Assembly: GCA_018223125.1 (NCBI GenBank)
Contig: JAAEZA010000003.1
Coordinates: forward strand, 1-64,000
Length of the DNA: 64,000 bases
Direction of reading: 5' to 3'
From: Paracoccaceae bacterium
Lineage (GTDB): Bacteria; Pseudomonadota; Alphaproteobacteria; Rhodobacterales; Rhodobacteraceae
Below the pieces are notes generated by a model. It had not been told where the DNA came from. It saw only the letters and a program-made list of their open reading frames with translations, and did no database searches. This document shows positions 9,135 to 17,629 of this stretch, piece by piece. Both the position numbers and the translations under genes were made by a program. Each line of letters starts with the position of its first letter. The stretch's first letter is position 1.

Positions 9135-10516
9135 CCGACACGCCCGATATTGTGGTCATCGGCGGTGGAAATGCCGCGCTTTGTGCTGCAATCACCGCCG
9201 CCGAAAAAGGGGCCCGTGTGCTGATCCTAGAGACCGCACCGAAACCGTATCGGGGTGGCAATTCCCGCCATACACGCAACTTCCGCTGTATGCATCATGG
9301 CCCGCTTGGCCCTTTGGTGGAAAGCTACACTGAAGATGAATACCTCGCCGATCTGATGAAAGTGACGGGCGGCAAGACCGACGAACAGCTTGCACGCCTT
9401 GCCATCCGCACATCCGAGGAATGTCTGCCGTGGATGGAAGAACATGGCGTGCGGTTCCAGCCCTCGCTCTCTGGCACCTTGTCGCTGGCCCGCACAAATG
9501 CCTTCTTCCGCGGTGGCGGCAAAAGCCTTGTGAACGCCTATTACCGCACCGCTGAACAGTTGGGAGTGGACGTGCTTTACGAAGCAGCCGTGACCCATCT
9601 GGAACTGGACGGTGACCGTGTGACGCGGGTGGATTATACCTACGAGGGCAAGGCAAAGAGCCTTTCGCCCAAATCGGTTGTTGTTGCCTCGGGCGGCTTT
9701 CAGGCCGACACCGACTGGCTTGCACGCGCATGGGGGCCAGCGGCGAAGAATTTCCTTATTCGTGGCACGCCCTACAATCGCGGGGTGGTGCTGGCTGATC
9801 TGCTGGACCAAGGCATCGCACAGGTGGGTGACCCGACCCAATGCCATGCTGTCGCCATCGACGGACGCGCGCCGAAGTTCGACGGCGGGATCGTGACGCG
9901 GCTGGACTGTGTGCCCTTCTCCATCGTCGTAAACAAGGACGCGCAGCGTTTTTATGACGAGGGCGAAGATGTCTGGCCCAAACGCTATGCCATTTGGGGC
10001 CGTCTGGTGGCCGCGCAGCCGGAACAGGTCGGTTATGTCATCATTGACGCGAAATCGCTGAACCTGTTCATGCCTTCGGTTTTCCCGCCAATCAAGGCCG
10101 ATACGCTGGCAGAGCTGGCGGATAAGATGGGCCTGCCCGCCGATGCGCTGGAGCAAACGGTGGCCGGGTTCAACGCCGCCTGTGGCGAACAAAGCGGCTT
10201 CCACCCCACCGAACTTGACGGTGTGGCCACCAGCGGAATCACCCCGCCCAAGACCAACTGGGCGCGACCGATCACAGAGCCGCCGTTCTACGGCTATTCA
10301 CTCCGCACCGGCGTCACCTTTACCTATCTCGGGCTGAAAGTGGATGAAAACGCGCAATGTTCCATCGGGGACCGCCCTGTCCGCAATCTCTGGGCGGCGG
10401 GCGAAACCATGGCGGGATCTATCCTCGGTCAGGGGTATCTCGCCGGTTTTGGCATGACCATCGGCACCGTTTTCGGACGTATCGCAGGCAAGGAGGCCGC
10501 AGCCCATGCAAACTGA
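9131..10516 (+). CDS. tcuA: FAD-dependent tricarballylate dehydrogenase TcuA
   Basis: Flavoprotein of 461 residues resembling TcuA, which oxidises tricarballylate to cis-aconitate. The N-terminal FAD loop is DIVVIGGGNAALCAAITAAEKG (residues 5-26). The substrate region has PYRGGNSRHTRNFRCMHHG and LARTNAFFRGGGKSLVNAYY. The C-terminal FAD loop is LWAAGETMAGSILGQGYLAGFGMTIGTVFG, as in fumarate-reductase-type flavoproteins. The start is GTG 9131, overlapping the GntR stop. The last bases overlap the tcuB start. The flavin must be re-oxidised by TcuB. Assignment rests on overall similarity to TcuA/fumarate-reductase-like enzymes plus the adjacent tcuB. Confidence 0.9.
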   Translation: MTDTPDIVVIGGGNAALCAAITAAEKGARVLILETAPKPYRGGNSRHTRNFRCMHHGPLGPLVESYTEDEYLADLMKVTGGKTDEQLARLAIRTSEECLPWMEEHGVRFQPSLSGTLSLARTNAFFRGGGKSLVNAYYRTAEQLGVDVLYEAAVTHLELDGDRVTRVDYTYEGKAKSLSPKSVVVASGGFQADTDWLARAWGPAAKNFLIRGTPYNRGVVLADLLDQGIAQVGDPTQCHAVAIDGRAPKFDGGIVTRLDCVPFSIVVNKDAQRFYDEGEDVWPKRYAIWGRLVAAQPEQVGYVIIDAKSLNLFMPSVFPPIKADTLAELADKMGLPADALEQTVAGFNAACGEQSGFHPTELDGVATSGITPPKTNWARPITEPPFYGYSLRTGVTFTYLGLKVDENAQCSIGDRPVRNLWAAGETMAGSILGQGYLAGFGMTIGTVFGRIAGKEAAAHAN

Positions 10517-11573
10517 TTTCCTTCAGGAAGCCCGCCGTCAGGCCGAAATTTGCAATGCCTGCCGCTATTGCGAGGGCTATTGCTCTGTCTTCCCCGCCCT
10601 GCAGGCCGAACGTGCCTTCTCTGACGGGGATCTGACGCAACTGGCGAACCTCTGTCACAACTGTCGCGGCTGCTATTACGCCTGCCAGTACACCGCCCCG
10701 CACGAATTCGCGCTGAACCTGCCCCAAGCCCTTGCCGACGTACGTCAGGACAGTTGGGAGGAATTCGCCTTCCCCCGCGCAGCAGGCAAAGCCTTCCAGA
10801 AAAACGGCTTCGCTATCGTGCTCGCCACTGTGTTGGGTTTTGCCCTGCTGTTCTGGGCGGCCCGTGCGCTGGCCACTACAGGGGGCGAGGGTTTCTATGC
10901 GGTGCTGTCCCATAATGCGATGGTCGCGATCTTCCTGCCCGCCTTTTTGTTTCCGCTGCTTAGCATCGCTATCGGTCTGCGCCGGTATTGGCAGACGGTG
11001 GGCGGTACCCCTGTCCGCCTGTCACACTTGAGCGGGGCCATTGCCTCTGCTGCCAATATGCGCAATCTTAAAGGCGGCCACGGCGATGGCTGCAACTTTG
11101 AAGACGAAGACCGTTTCACCCATGCCCGCCGCTATGCCCATCAGGCAATCATGTACGGATTCCTTTTGTGCTTTGCTTCGACCAGCGTGGCGACTCTGAT
11201 GCATTATCTGCTGGATATGCCCGCCCCCTACGGTCTGTTCTCTGCGCCGAAAATCCTTGGTCTGTCAGGCGGTGTCCTGCTGGTACTTGGCTGTGGCAAG
11301 ATGGTATGGCTCAAGCTGCGCTCGGACACATCCCTTGGCGCGACCAATGCGTTTGGCGGCGAGATCGCCTTCACGGGGCTGCTGGGATTTGTCGGGCTGA
11401 GCGGGCTCTTGCTTTATGCGGCAAGCAGTTCCGGCTGGATGCCGACCCTGCTGGCGATCCATCTGGGCGCAGTGCTGGCCTTCTTCCTGCTGACCCCTTT
11501 CACCAAAATGGCCCACGGGTTTTACCGGATGGCAGCACTGGTGCGGGATGTGCAACGGCGCGCGGCAGGTTAA
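10506..11573 (+). CDS. tcuB: TcuB, Fe-S/membrane electron carrier for TcuA
   Basis: A 355-residue protein. The N-terminal iron-sulfur domain has two complete CxxCxxCxxxC sets, C16/C19/C22/C26 and C50/C53/C56/C60. It is followed by about six membrane spans (from residue ~105) with conserved histidines that in TcuB are proposed haem ligands (AIMYGFLLCFASTSVATLMHYLL). The role is to take electrons from reduced FAD of TcuA and pass them to the quinone pool. The gene overlaps tcuA by 11 bases. No tcuC-like symporter follows; uptake in this locus is presumably by the TTT system. The 134 bases after the stop hold nothing I recognise. Confidence 0.9.
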   Translation: MQTDFLQEARRQAEICNACRYCEGYCSVFPALQAERAFSDGDLTQLANLCHNCRGCYYACQYTAPHEFALNLPQALADVRQDSWEEFAFPRAAGKAFQKNGFAIVLATVLGFALLFWAARALATTGGEGFYAVLSHNAMVAIFLPAFLFPLLSIAIGLRRYWQTVGGTPVRLSHLSGAIASAANMRNLKGGHGDGCNFEDEDRFTHARRYAHQAIMYGFLLCFASTSVATLMHYLLDMPAPYGLFSAPKILGLSGGVLLVLGCGKMVWLKLRSDTSLGATNAFGGEIAFTGLLGFVGLSGLLLYAASSSGWMPTLLAIHLGAVLAFFLLTPFTKMAHGFYRMAALVRDVQRRAAG

Positions 11574-11707
11574 CGTCCAGCGCACGGGGCCGCCGGACGG
11601 AGTGATCGCACTGCTCCACGCACCGCGTTCCTTAATCGGAAACGACACAGACTGAAATCTGCGGCGTTCGCGGCGCAGGGTGGCGGGCCGTTCTGACGGT
11701 AATCCGG

Positions 11708-12412
11708 TCAGAATATGTGCGAGATGCTCGCTCCGCCATCCTGCGACACGACCTGCCCCGACACAAAGCTTGCATCGTCGCATGTCAAAAGCATCGCCAT
11801 TCCGGCGACCTCTTGCGGGGTGACTTTGCGCCGCGCAGGGGTGACGCGGGTCCAGTCTGACACATGTTCGGGGTCAGGGACCATCCCTGCCGAAACGGCA
11901 CCGGGCGCCAGGGCATTTACCCTGATCCCGTATTCGGACAGCTCCGTTGCCATAACCCGCGTCATGGCCTCGATCCCCGCTTTGGACGCCCCGTACGCCA
12001 GCCGCCCCCTGACACCGTATTTTGCATGGATCGAGGAAATGAACAGGATCCGGCCACCGGTTTCGACCATTTTCTCCGCAACAAGCTGCCCCACCCGAAA
12101 GCTGCCCAGCAGGTTCACATTCAGGACCTCTGAAAATTCTGCTTCCGTCATGGACAAAAGTTCACTGGCACGGAAAATTCCGGCCGAGTGGACCAAAACG
12201 TCAATTCCCCCGAGAATTTCTTCGGCGCTTTCAATCGCATTTGCTACAGACAGACCATCTGCGAAATCGGTTTCGATCCAAGGAACGCTATCGCTTGGCG
12301 CCCGATCAAGATTCACCACACGGTCTCCGCGCGCCAGAAGCGCAGAGATAATGGAAGACCCCAAAGCACCGCTGCCGCCGGTGACAATTGTTCGTAACGG
12401 CCGTTCAGTCAA
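11708..12412 (-). CDS. SDR-family oxidoreductase
   Basis: Short-chain dehydrogenase/reductase of 234 residues. It has the nucleotide loop VTGGSGALG (residues 10-18), HSAG (75-78, in place of the usual NNAG), the active Ser in FISSIH (126-127) and the YGASK catalytic pair Y140/K144. A Rossmann fold ending in VSGQVVSQDGG is typical of classical SDRs. It is the last gene of the hyuA-to-SDR operon and overlaps the upstream GntR gene by 8 bases. The substrate is unknown; it presumably acts on a product of the hydantoinase or TRAP cargo pathway. Confidence 0.88.
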   Translation of the reverse strand: MTERPLRTIVTGGSGALGSSIISALLARGDRVVNLDRAPSDSVPWIETDFADGLSVANAIESAEEILGGIDVLVHSAGIFRASELLSMTEAEFSEVLNVNLLGSFRVGQLVAEKMVETGGRILFISSIHAKYGVRGRLAYGASKAGIEAMTRVMATELSEYGIRVNALAPGAVSAGMVPDPEHVSDWTRVTPARRKVTPQEVAGMAMLLTCDDASFVSGQVVSQDGGASISHIF

Positions 12413-13121
12413 TTTTCACATCCGTTTGCAGCTGGAATCTTTCCGGATCAAAGGTCGCCACGGATATTTCCATCAGGACAGAATTGGTATCGTAAAGCTG
12501 CGCGACAATCCGCAAGGCCGGCGCGTCAACGTCCAGACCGATGATACCGGATATTTCCGCAGGACAGCGGATCGCCTTGGTTGTTTGGCTGACACGCTCT
12601 ACGCTCAGCCCGAATGTTTCTTCGATCGTGCGAAACACCGAAGGGCCGCTGCGCTTAAGAACATGCTCTATCGCGGCGTAGCGGGCGGGCACATAGATCT
12701 GCGTACTGTTGAACGGCAGTTTTTCACCGGGCAAGGTGCGGGTGCCGCTGATTTCCAGCCAGTGATCGGTTTCACTTTCGTATCCCTGAAGCTGGGGAAT
12801 GGCATCGGTCTGAACCGTTTGCGTTCCGGTGAACACCAACTCTGTATCCCGTCCCAGACTCAGCAGTTCATGCAAACCGGTGGTCTTCATGCTGAAGCGG
12901 GATTGCGGGCGGTCTGCAATGATCGTCGTACCAGCCCGTTTCCTGCGTTGCAGGACGCCCTGGCGTTCCAGCTCCGTATAGGCGAGCCGGAGCGTGGAGC
13001 GGCTGACCCCAAGTTCGTTTGCGTAATCCGCTTCCGGTGGCAGCTTCTCCCCCACCCGCAGCTTGCCCGCCTGTATTTGTTGCAACAATGTGTCGGACAG
13101 TTGTTGGTGTAGGGTCGTCAT
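12405..13121 (-). CDS. GntR-family (HutC/UTRA) regulator
   Basis: A 238-residue regulator. The N-terminal winged helix (about 1-70) has LPPEADYANELGVSRSTLRLAYTELERQGVLQRRKRAGT. A UTRA effector domain follows (about 90-235, with the characteristic SGTRTLPGEKLPFNSTQIYVP and DTNSVLMEISVATFDPERFQLQ). Its ATG overlaps the dctM stop in ATGA and its end overlaps the SDR start, so it is translated within the operon it probably controls. The two inverted repeats upstream of hyuA (19697-19734) are the best candidate binding sites. Confidence 0.9.
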   Translation of the reverse strand: MTTLHQQLSDTLLQQIQAGKLRVGEKLPPEADYANELGVSRSTLRLAYTELERQGVLQRRKRAGTTIIADRPQSRFSMKTTGLHELLSLGRDTELVFTGTQTVQTDAIPQLQGYESETDHWLEISGTRTLPGEKLPFNSTQIYVPARYAAIEHVLKRSGPSVFRTIEETFGLSVERVSQTTKAIRCPAEISGIIGLDVDAPALRIVAQLYDTNSVLMEISVATFDPERFQLQTDVKID

Positions 13122-14407
13122 TGCAAAGTCCTCGGCAGCCAGAGCGCCAGTTCGGGGAATATTGCGAGAAGTATAGCAAAGCCGAGCAATATGCCAAAGA
13201 AAGGCAAAGCCGCTTTTGCAATCACACCGATGCTTTCGCCGGTTTGGGACTGGATCACAAACAGGTTGAACCCGATGGGCGGTGTGATCTGGCTGATTTC
13301 AACAGCCACCACAACAAAGATGCCAAACCAGATCGGATCAAACCCAGCCGCTGTAATCAGGGGCAAGGTGATCGGAAGGGTCATCACAATGATCGAGGTT
13401 CCATCAAGGAACATGCCCAAGACAGCGTAAAACACCAGCAGAACCACGATCAGTGCCAAAGGGGACAGGCCGAAAGCGGCAATCTGGGCTGCAATGGCCT
13501 TGGGTATTCCCAAGAAACCGAACGCGGAATTCAAAAGGGCTGCACCAATCACAATCAGCCCGATCATCGCAGAAGTGCGCACAGCGCGGCGTCCGGCAGC
13601 AATCATCGAACCGATACTGAACCGCCCCATCACGACAGAAATCAGAACCGCCCCAAGCACACCTAAAGCGGCCAGTTCGCTCACGCTTGCAAACCCGAGA
13701 TAAAGCGCCCCCATGATCGTGCCAATCAACAGGGCTAAGGGGCCTATATCGCGCAAGCCTGTCAGCAATTCCCTGCGGGTCGGACGCTCTGCTTTGGGTT
13801 GGGTGCCAGTGATGCTCTGATGCAGCGCAATGTAAATCATATAAAGCGCAGCCAGTGTCAGCCCGGGGATCACGCCAGCGATGAACAGTTCCAGAATGGA
13901 TTGTTCGGCCACGACTCCATAGATAATCATGATTATCGACGGCGGGATCAGAAACCCCAGCGTCCCCGCTCCGGCAAGTGATCCCATGGCGAGATTGCGG
14001 TCATATCCACGGGCTTTCAGTTCCGGCAGGCTGACATTGCCCACAATCGCTGTTGTGGCAGCAGATGAACCCGAAACCGCCGCGAACAGTGTCGAACCGG
14101 CCACATTCACATGCAGCAAACCGCCCGGCAAGCGCCCGACCCAAGGTGCCAGCCCCGAAAACAACGACCGGCCCAAACCCGCGCTGACCAGAACCTCGCT
14201 CATCAGAATAAAAAGCGGCAGCGACAGTAAAGGTGTCGGGATCATTGCGCCCCAGATCACCCCACTGCCGAAAATGTCCATCGGAATATTGGGCTTGAAG
14301 ATCGCCAGCATCAGATAACCTGTCGCGAACAGGGACAGTCCGATCCACACCGAACCGGCCAGCAGAACGACGAACAAAAGGCAGGCGACAACGGCTATTT
14401 CAAACAT
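13118..14407 (-). CDS. dctM: TRAP transporter large permease DctM
   Basis: A 429-residue integral membrane protein of the DctM family with about twelve spans. Motifs include PLLSLPLFILMSEVLVSAG, VAGSTLFAAVSGSSAATTAIVG (the SGSS signature loop), GFLIPPSIIMIIYG, and the late GMFLDGTSIIVMTLPITLPL and ITPPIGFNLFVI. The start at 14407 overlaps the dctQ stop by 8 bases; an upstream in-frame ATG at 14440 would add 11 hydrophilic residues and bury deeper in dctQ. With DctQ and DctP it forms a sodium-driven uptake system for an organic acid. Confidence 0.93.
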   Translation of the reverse strand: MFEIAVVACLLFVVLLAGSVWIGLSLFATGYLMLAIFKPNIPMDIFGSGVIWGAMIPTPLLSLPLFILMSEVLVSAGLGRSLFSGLAPWVGRLPGGLLHVNVAGSTLFAAVSGSSAATTAIVGNVSLPELKARGYDRNLAMGSLAGAGTLGFLIPPSIIMIIYGVVAEQSILELFIAGVIPGLTLAALYMIYIALHQSITGTQPKAERPTRRELLTGLRDIGPLALLIGTIMGALYLGFASVSELAALGVLGAVLISVVMGRFSIGSMIAAGRRAVRTSAMIGLIVIGAALLNSAFGFLGIPKAIAAQIAAFGLSPLALIVVLLVFYAVLGMFLDGTSIIVMTLPITLPLITAAGFDPIWFGIFVVVAVEISQITPPIGFNLFVIQSQTGESIGVIAKAALPFFGILLGFAILLAIFPELALWLPRTLQ

Positions 14408-14921
14408 CGGCTTGTTCCTTGTCTTCGCTGCGCCATTCAAACTGGCGGTTGGTCATCCGGCGAATAGCCCGCGCCAGCAGGTCCAGCCAAAACTGTGCAA
14501 ACCCCCACAGAATAACCGCCTGCGGTATCCAGAGCGGCGTCTTTGAAACCGAAGTGGCGAGAATATTGCGCTCAAACGAAACGGAAACTTTCGTCCACAT
14601 GGCTTGCACGATTGCTGCCACAACAACCAGCGCAACAAGGTTCGCCAGAATATCGACCCATTTTGCCACTCCAGCGGGCAGCTTTTCGGTCACCAGCGTG
14701 ATCCGCACGTGCACGGCGGTTCGGATCGCAGGCCCGCAGGCCAGCGCAAAAACGGCTGCCATTGCGTATTGACTGAATTCCCACGTAAAGGAAAAACTGC
14801 GCGCTTGGGCGCGGGCAACGACCTCGGTCAGCATCAAGGCGCAATACCCGAAAATCAGGGCGACGGCTGCAATTTCTGCAAAGCGGGACAAACGGTCTAT
14901 AAGGGTCAGGAAACGGTCCAT
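14400..14921 (-). CDS. dctQ: TRAP transporter small permease DctQ
   Basis: A 173-residue membrane protein with four spans (about 15-36, 48-66, 90-112, 130-152). The family features VVARAQARSFSFTWEFSQYAMAAVFALACGPAIRTAVHVRI are present. It connects the DctM channel to the receptor. It lies between dctP (48-base gap with a strong stem-loop) and dctM (8-base overlap). Confidence 0.9.
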   Translation of the reverse strand: MDRFLTLIDRLSRFAEIAAVALIFGYCALMLTEVVARAQARSFSFTWEFSQYAMAAVFALACGPAIRTAVHVRITLVTEKLPAGVAKWVDILANLVALVVVAAIVQAMWTKVSVSFERNILATSVSKTPLWIPQAVILWGFAQFWLDLLARAIRRMTNRQFEWRSEDKEQADV

Positions 14922-14938
14922 AATGATCGGGATACGCA

Positions 14939-14958
14939 GGGGCGGGCATACCCGCCCC
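14939..14958 (-). terminator. Intercistronic stem-loop between dctP and dctQ
   Basis: Perfect 8-bp arms GGGGCGGG (14939-14946) and CCCGCCCC (14951-14958) with a 4-base loop. No T-run follows on the minus strand, so an mRNA-stabilising or attenuating hairpin is likelier than a full terminator. Confidence 0.65.
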
Positions 14959-14969
14959 CTTGCATCTGA

Positions 14970-15956
14970 TTACTTGCCGGTCTGCGCGGCATAGGCCGCG
15001 ACAACGGCCTCTGCTTCTGGAACGGTCTTGAAGAAATCGGCCCACATGGCCTTGCCAGCTTCGGCCATTTTGGCCTTCAGGCTGTCATCTGCCTTGCTGA
15101 TAACCATACCGTTTTCCACCAGTATCGCGGTTTTGCTTTCGTCTTCCTGCGCAGAGGCCGCCCAGAACTCCGCTTCCATGTCATCGGCAAGCGTCTGGAT
15201 GGTTTCGCGTTCCTGATCGGACAACCCGTTCCACGCATCAAGGTTCACTGTCACAGCATCGGGCGACATGGACCAGTTCAGCGGATTAAAGTTGCCGGTA
15301 AACTGATACAGCTTTGAATTTGCACCGGTTGATGTGGATGTCGCCGCGCCATCAACAGTTCCGGCAGCCACGGCAGTTGCCAGTTCTTCGAAAGGCAGTT
15401 CAACAGGGGCCGCGCCCATCTTTTCAAGGAAGGTAAAGGATGTTGCGTTAAAGGAGCGTATCCGCAGGCCGTTCATGTCATCCGCGCTGACCACAGGCTC
15501 TTTTGTGTAAACACCGGGGGAAGGCCATGGCACGTAATAGAGAACCTTCTGGTTATGGCGTTCAAAGATCGCGTCATAGGTTGGGCCGGCGACCTCAAGC
15601 CATGTTTTCATTTCGTCCTGCCCCTGAATCAGATAGGGCAGAGTGTCGATGCCAAGGAAGGGTTCTTCACCGGCTTGCAGGAAAAGCAGCATGTCCGCCA
15701 TCTGGACAATGCCGTTTTCTACAGCGGACAGTTTTTCGGTGATCTTCACACCTGTCTCACCGGACAGATGGACCGTGATATCGACGCTGCCATCGGTTGC
15801 TTCGCGCACGGCATCGGCAAACGCAATCGCGCTTTGTGCATGAAAGTTGTTGGCGCCCCAAGCCGTTGTCAGATCCCATTTGGTGTCTGCCAGTATTGCT
15901 GATCCAGCTATCGTCAGAGCGGTGGTTGCTGCAAGAATTCTGGTCATTGGTGTCAT
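14970..15956 (-). CDS. dctP: TRAP transporter substrate-binding protein DctP
   Basis: Periplasmic receptor, 328 residues, with a signal peptide of about 23 residues (ILAATTALTIAGSAILA). The DctP fold is shown by WDLTTAWGANNFHAQSAIAFADAVREATDGSVDITVH, the conserved Arg in MNGLRIRSFNATSF that usually salt-bridges a carboxylate, and FEELATAVAAGTVDGA. ATG 15956 is preceded by GGGAGAC, a good ribosome site. The gene sits between hyuB and dctQ. The ligand is unknown; it may be a hydantoin-like or carboxamide compound handled by HyuAB. Confidence 0.92.
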   Translation of the reverse strand: MTPMTRILAATTALTIAGSAILADTKWDLTTAWGANNFHAQSAIAFADAVREATDGSVDITVHLSGETGVKITEKLSAVENGIVQMADMLLFLQAGEEPFLGIDTLPYLIQGQDEMKTWLEVAGPTYDAIFERHNQKVLYYVPWPSPGVYTKEPVVSADDMNGLRIRSFNATSFTFLEKMGAAPVELPFEELATAVAAGTVDGAATSTSTGANSKLYQFTGNFNPLNWSMSPDAVTVNLDAWNGLSDQERETIQTLADDMEAEFWAASAQEDESKTAILVENGMVISKADDSLKAKMAEAGKAMWADFFKTVPEAEAVVAAYAAQTGK

Positions 15957-15994
15957 TGTGTAGTCTCCCGTTGAGTGGTTTTTATGAATTCGGC

Positions 15995-17629
15995 TTATTT
16001 TGAGTTATAGAGTGTTTGGGCGGCCTCCGTAGAGACAAGCCCGTTGGTTAGATCTTCATCCAGCACCTGATCCGGACGGGTGGACGGGTCGCCAAAGCCG
16101 CCGCCACCGGGTGTCTGCAAAATCACGCGCTCCCCCGCGGGAATTTTGTACATGCCCTTATCCGTCACCTGTGTCCCATCGCTGACGGACACCTTGCCTT
16201 TGGCCCCCTTATGGCCGCCCTGCCGCCCTAGGGGTCCGGCCCGCAGACGCTCGAATGCAGCGGCGGACATGAACATGTCCTCGTTTATCCGCGACCCGAT
16301 TTCGATACGTTGACCCAAGCCGCCACGATAGCGACCGGCTCCGCCACTGTCACAAATGAACTCTTTGGAGTGGTAGATCACCGGCGATGCCACCTCGGCG
16401 GCTTCCACCGGAACAGAGCCGACACCAGAGGGGAAGGCTGTGGTGGACAACCCGTCAGATTGCGGCCGCGCGCCCATGCCGCCAAGGGCAACGTTCAGGG
16501 ATGTGAAGGGCGTTTTGCCCGCACCGGAAAGCGACAACGTCCATAAGGCACCCGCACTTTCGGCAAGGACTTCTCCGGGCAGGGCTTGTTCAAGACACCC
16601 CAGCATCAGATCAGGCAAGGCCTGACCGATCACATGGCGCGCGGAAACGGGGCTGGGCCTTTCGGCACTGACCACGAGCCCCGGCTCGGCCGTTATCGTG
16701 ATCGCGTCAAGCGAAGCCTGATTGTTGGGAATTTCAGGTGTCAGCAGCGCACGGATACCAAAAGACGCATAGGCCGCGCTGTAGTTCAGCGGACAGTTGA
16801 TGCCGCGTCCCACCGCTGGTGAAGACCCCGAAAGGTCAACCGCAATAGACCCGTCGGATATTGTCATCTTGGCTTTAAGCTCAATCGGGGCATCATACCC
16901 GTCCAGCATCATTTTGTTTTCATAAACCCCCGCCGGTGCGCGGGCCAATGCCTTCTTTGTCCCGATAGCGGACCGTTCAAAGATGAAGCTGGCAACAGCG
17001 CGTAAATCCGAAAGCCCGTATTCCCCCATCAGATCCAAAAGGCGGTTCACACCCGTATCGTTACAGGACAACAGGGACAGGATGTCGCCGCGCGCTTCAT
17101 GGGGAACGCGGGAATTTGTCGTCACGATCGCAAGAAGGTCTTCGTTAAGCGCCTTTCCGCGGCGCAGATACATAACAGGAAATGTCACGCCTTCCTCGTA
17201 CACGGAATGGGCCTCGGCAGACCAGCCGCGGCCACCAATATCCACGATGTGGCTGGTCGAGGCGAGATAGCCCACAATCCGACCATCCACAAAGGCAGGG
17301 GTGACAACAACAAAGTCGAACACATGTCCGGCCCCGAGCCACGGATCGTTTGTTACCAGCACATCGCCCGGATTCAGCTTCTCAGCCGGAACGAATTCCA
17401 GCATCGCGCGCACAGAAGCAGCCATCGTGTTCACATGCCCCGGTGTTCCCGTTACAGCTTGCGCCAGCATATCTCCGTTCGCATCAAAAACACCGGCAGA
17501 AAGATCGCCTGCCTCGCGCACAATTGCGCCAAAGGCTGCCCGCATCAACGCGTTTGCCTGTTCTTCACAGACCGAAACCAACCGGTTCCACAACACGTTT
17601 TGCGCTACAATATCCAGCTTGTCCTTCAT
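15995..17629 (-). CDS. hyuB: Hydantoinase B/oxoprolinase subunit (HyuB)
   Basis: A 544-residue subunit of the HyuB family. Early motifs are NRLVSVCEEQANALMRAAFGAIVREAGDLSAGVFD and MLAQAVTGTPGHVNTMAASV; GDVLVTNDPWLGAGHVFDFVVVTPAF follows. The middle has GRGINCPLNYSAAYASFGIRALLTPEIPNN, and the end has the glycine-rich GGAGRYRGGLGQRIEI and LQTPGGGGFGDP. With HyuA it forms an ATP-dependent N-methylhydantoinase/5-oxoprolinase-type hydrolase of a cyclic amide. Its start overlaps the hyuA stop by 4 bases. The true substrate cannot be read from sequence. Confidence 0.92.
   Translation of the reverse strand: MKDKLDIVAQNVLWNRLVSVCEEQANALMRAAFGAIVREAGDLSAGVFDANGDMLAQAVTGTPGHVNTMAASVRAMLEFVPAEKLNPGDVLVTNDPWLGAGHVFDFVVVTPAFVDGRIVGYLASTSHIVDIGGRGWSAEAHSVYEEGVTFPVMYLRRGKALNEDLLAIVTTNSRVPHEARGDILSLLSCNDTGVNRLLDLMGEYGLSDLRAVASFIFERSAIGTKKALARAPAGVYENKMMLDGYDAPIELKAKMTISDGSIAVDLSGSSPAVGRGINCPLNYSAAYASFGIRALLTPEIPNNQASLDAITITAEPGLVVSAERPSPVSARHVIGQALPDLMLGCLEQALPGEVLAESAGALWTLSLSGAGKTPFTSLNVALGGMGARPQSDGLSTTAFPSGVGSVPVEAAEVASPVIYHSKEFICDSGGAGRYRGGLGQRIEIGSRINEDMFMSAAAFERLRAGPLGRQGGHKGAKGKVSVSDGTQVTDKGMYKIPAGERVILQTPGGGGFGDPSTRPDQVLDEDLTNGLVSTEAAQTLYNSK

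Noticed and set aside
11715-13112. Plus-strand open frame of about 465 codons
   Set aside because: It lies opposite the SDR and GntR genes, which have clear motifs and codon use; the plus-strand product looks like random low-family sequence.
14939-14958. Full intrinsic terminator ending the dctP transcript
   Set aside because: No T-run follows on the minus strand and dctQ directly follows, so an intercistronic hairpin is the better reading.
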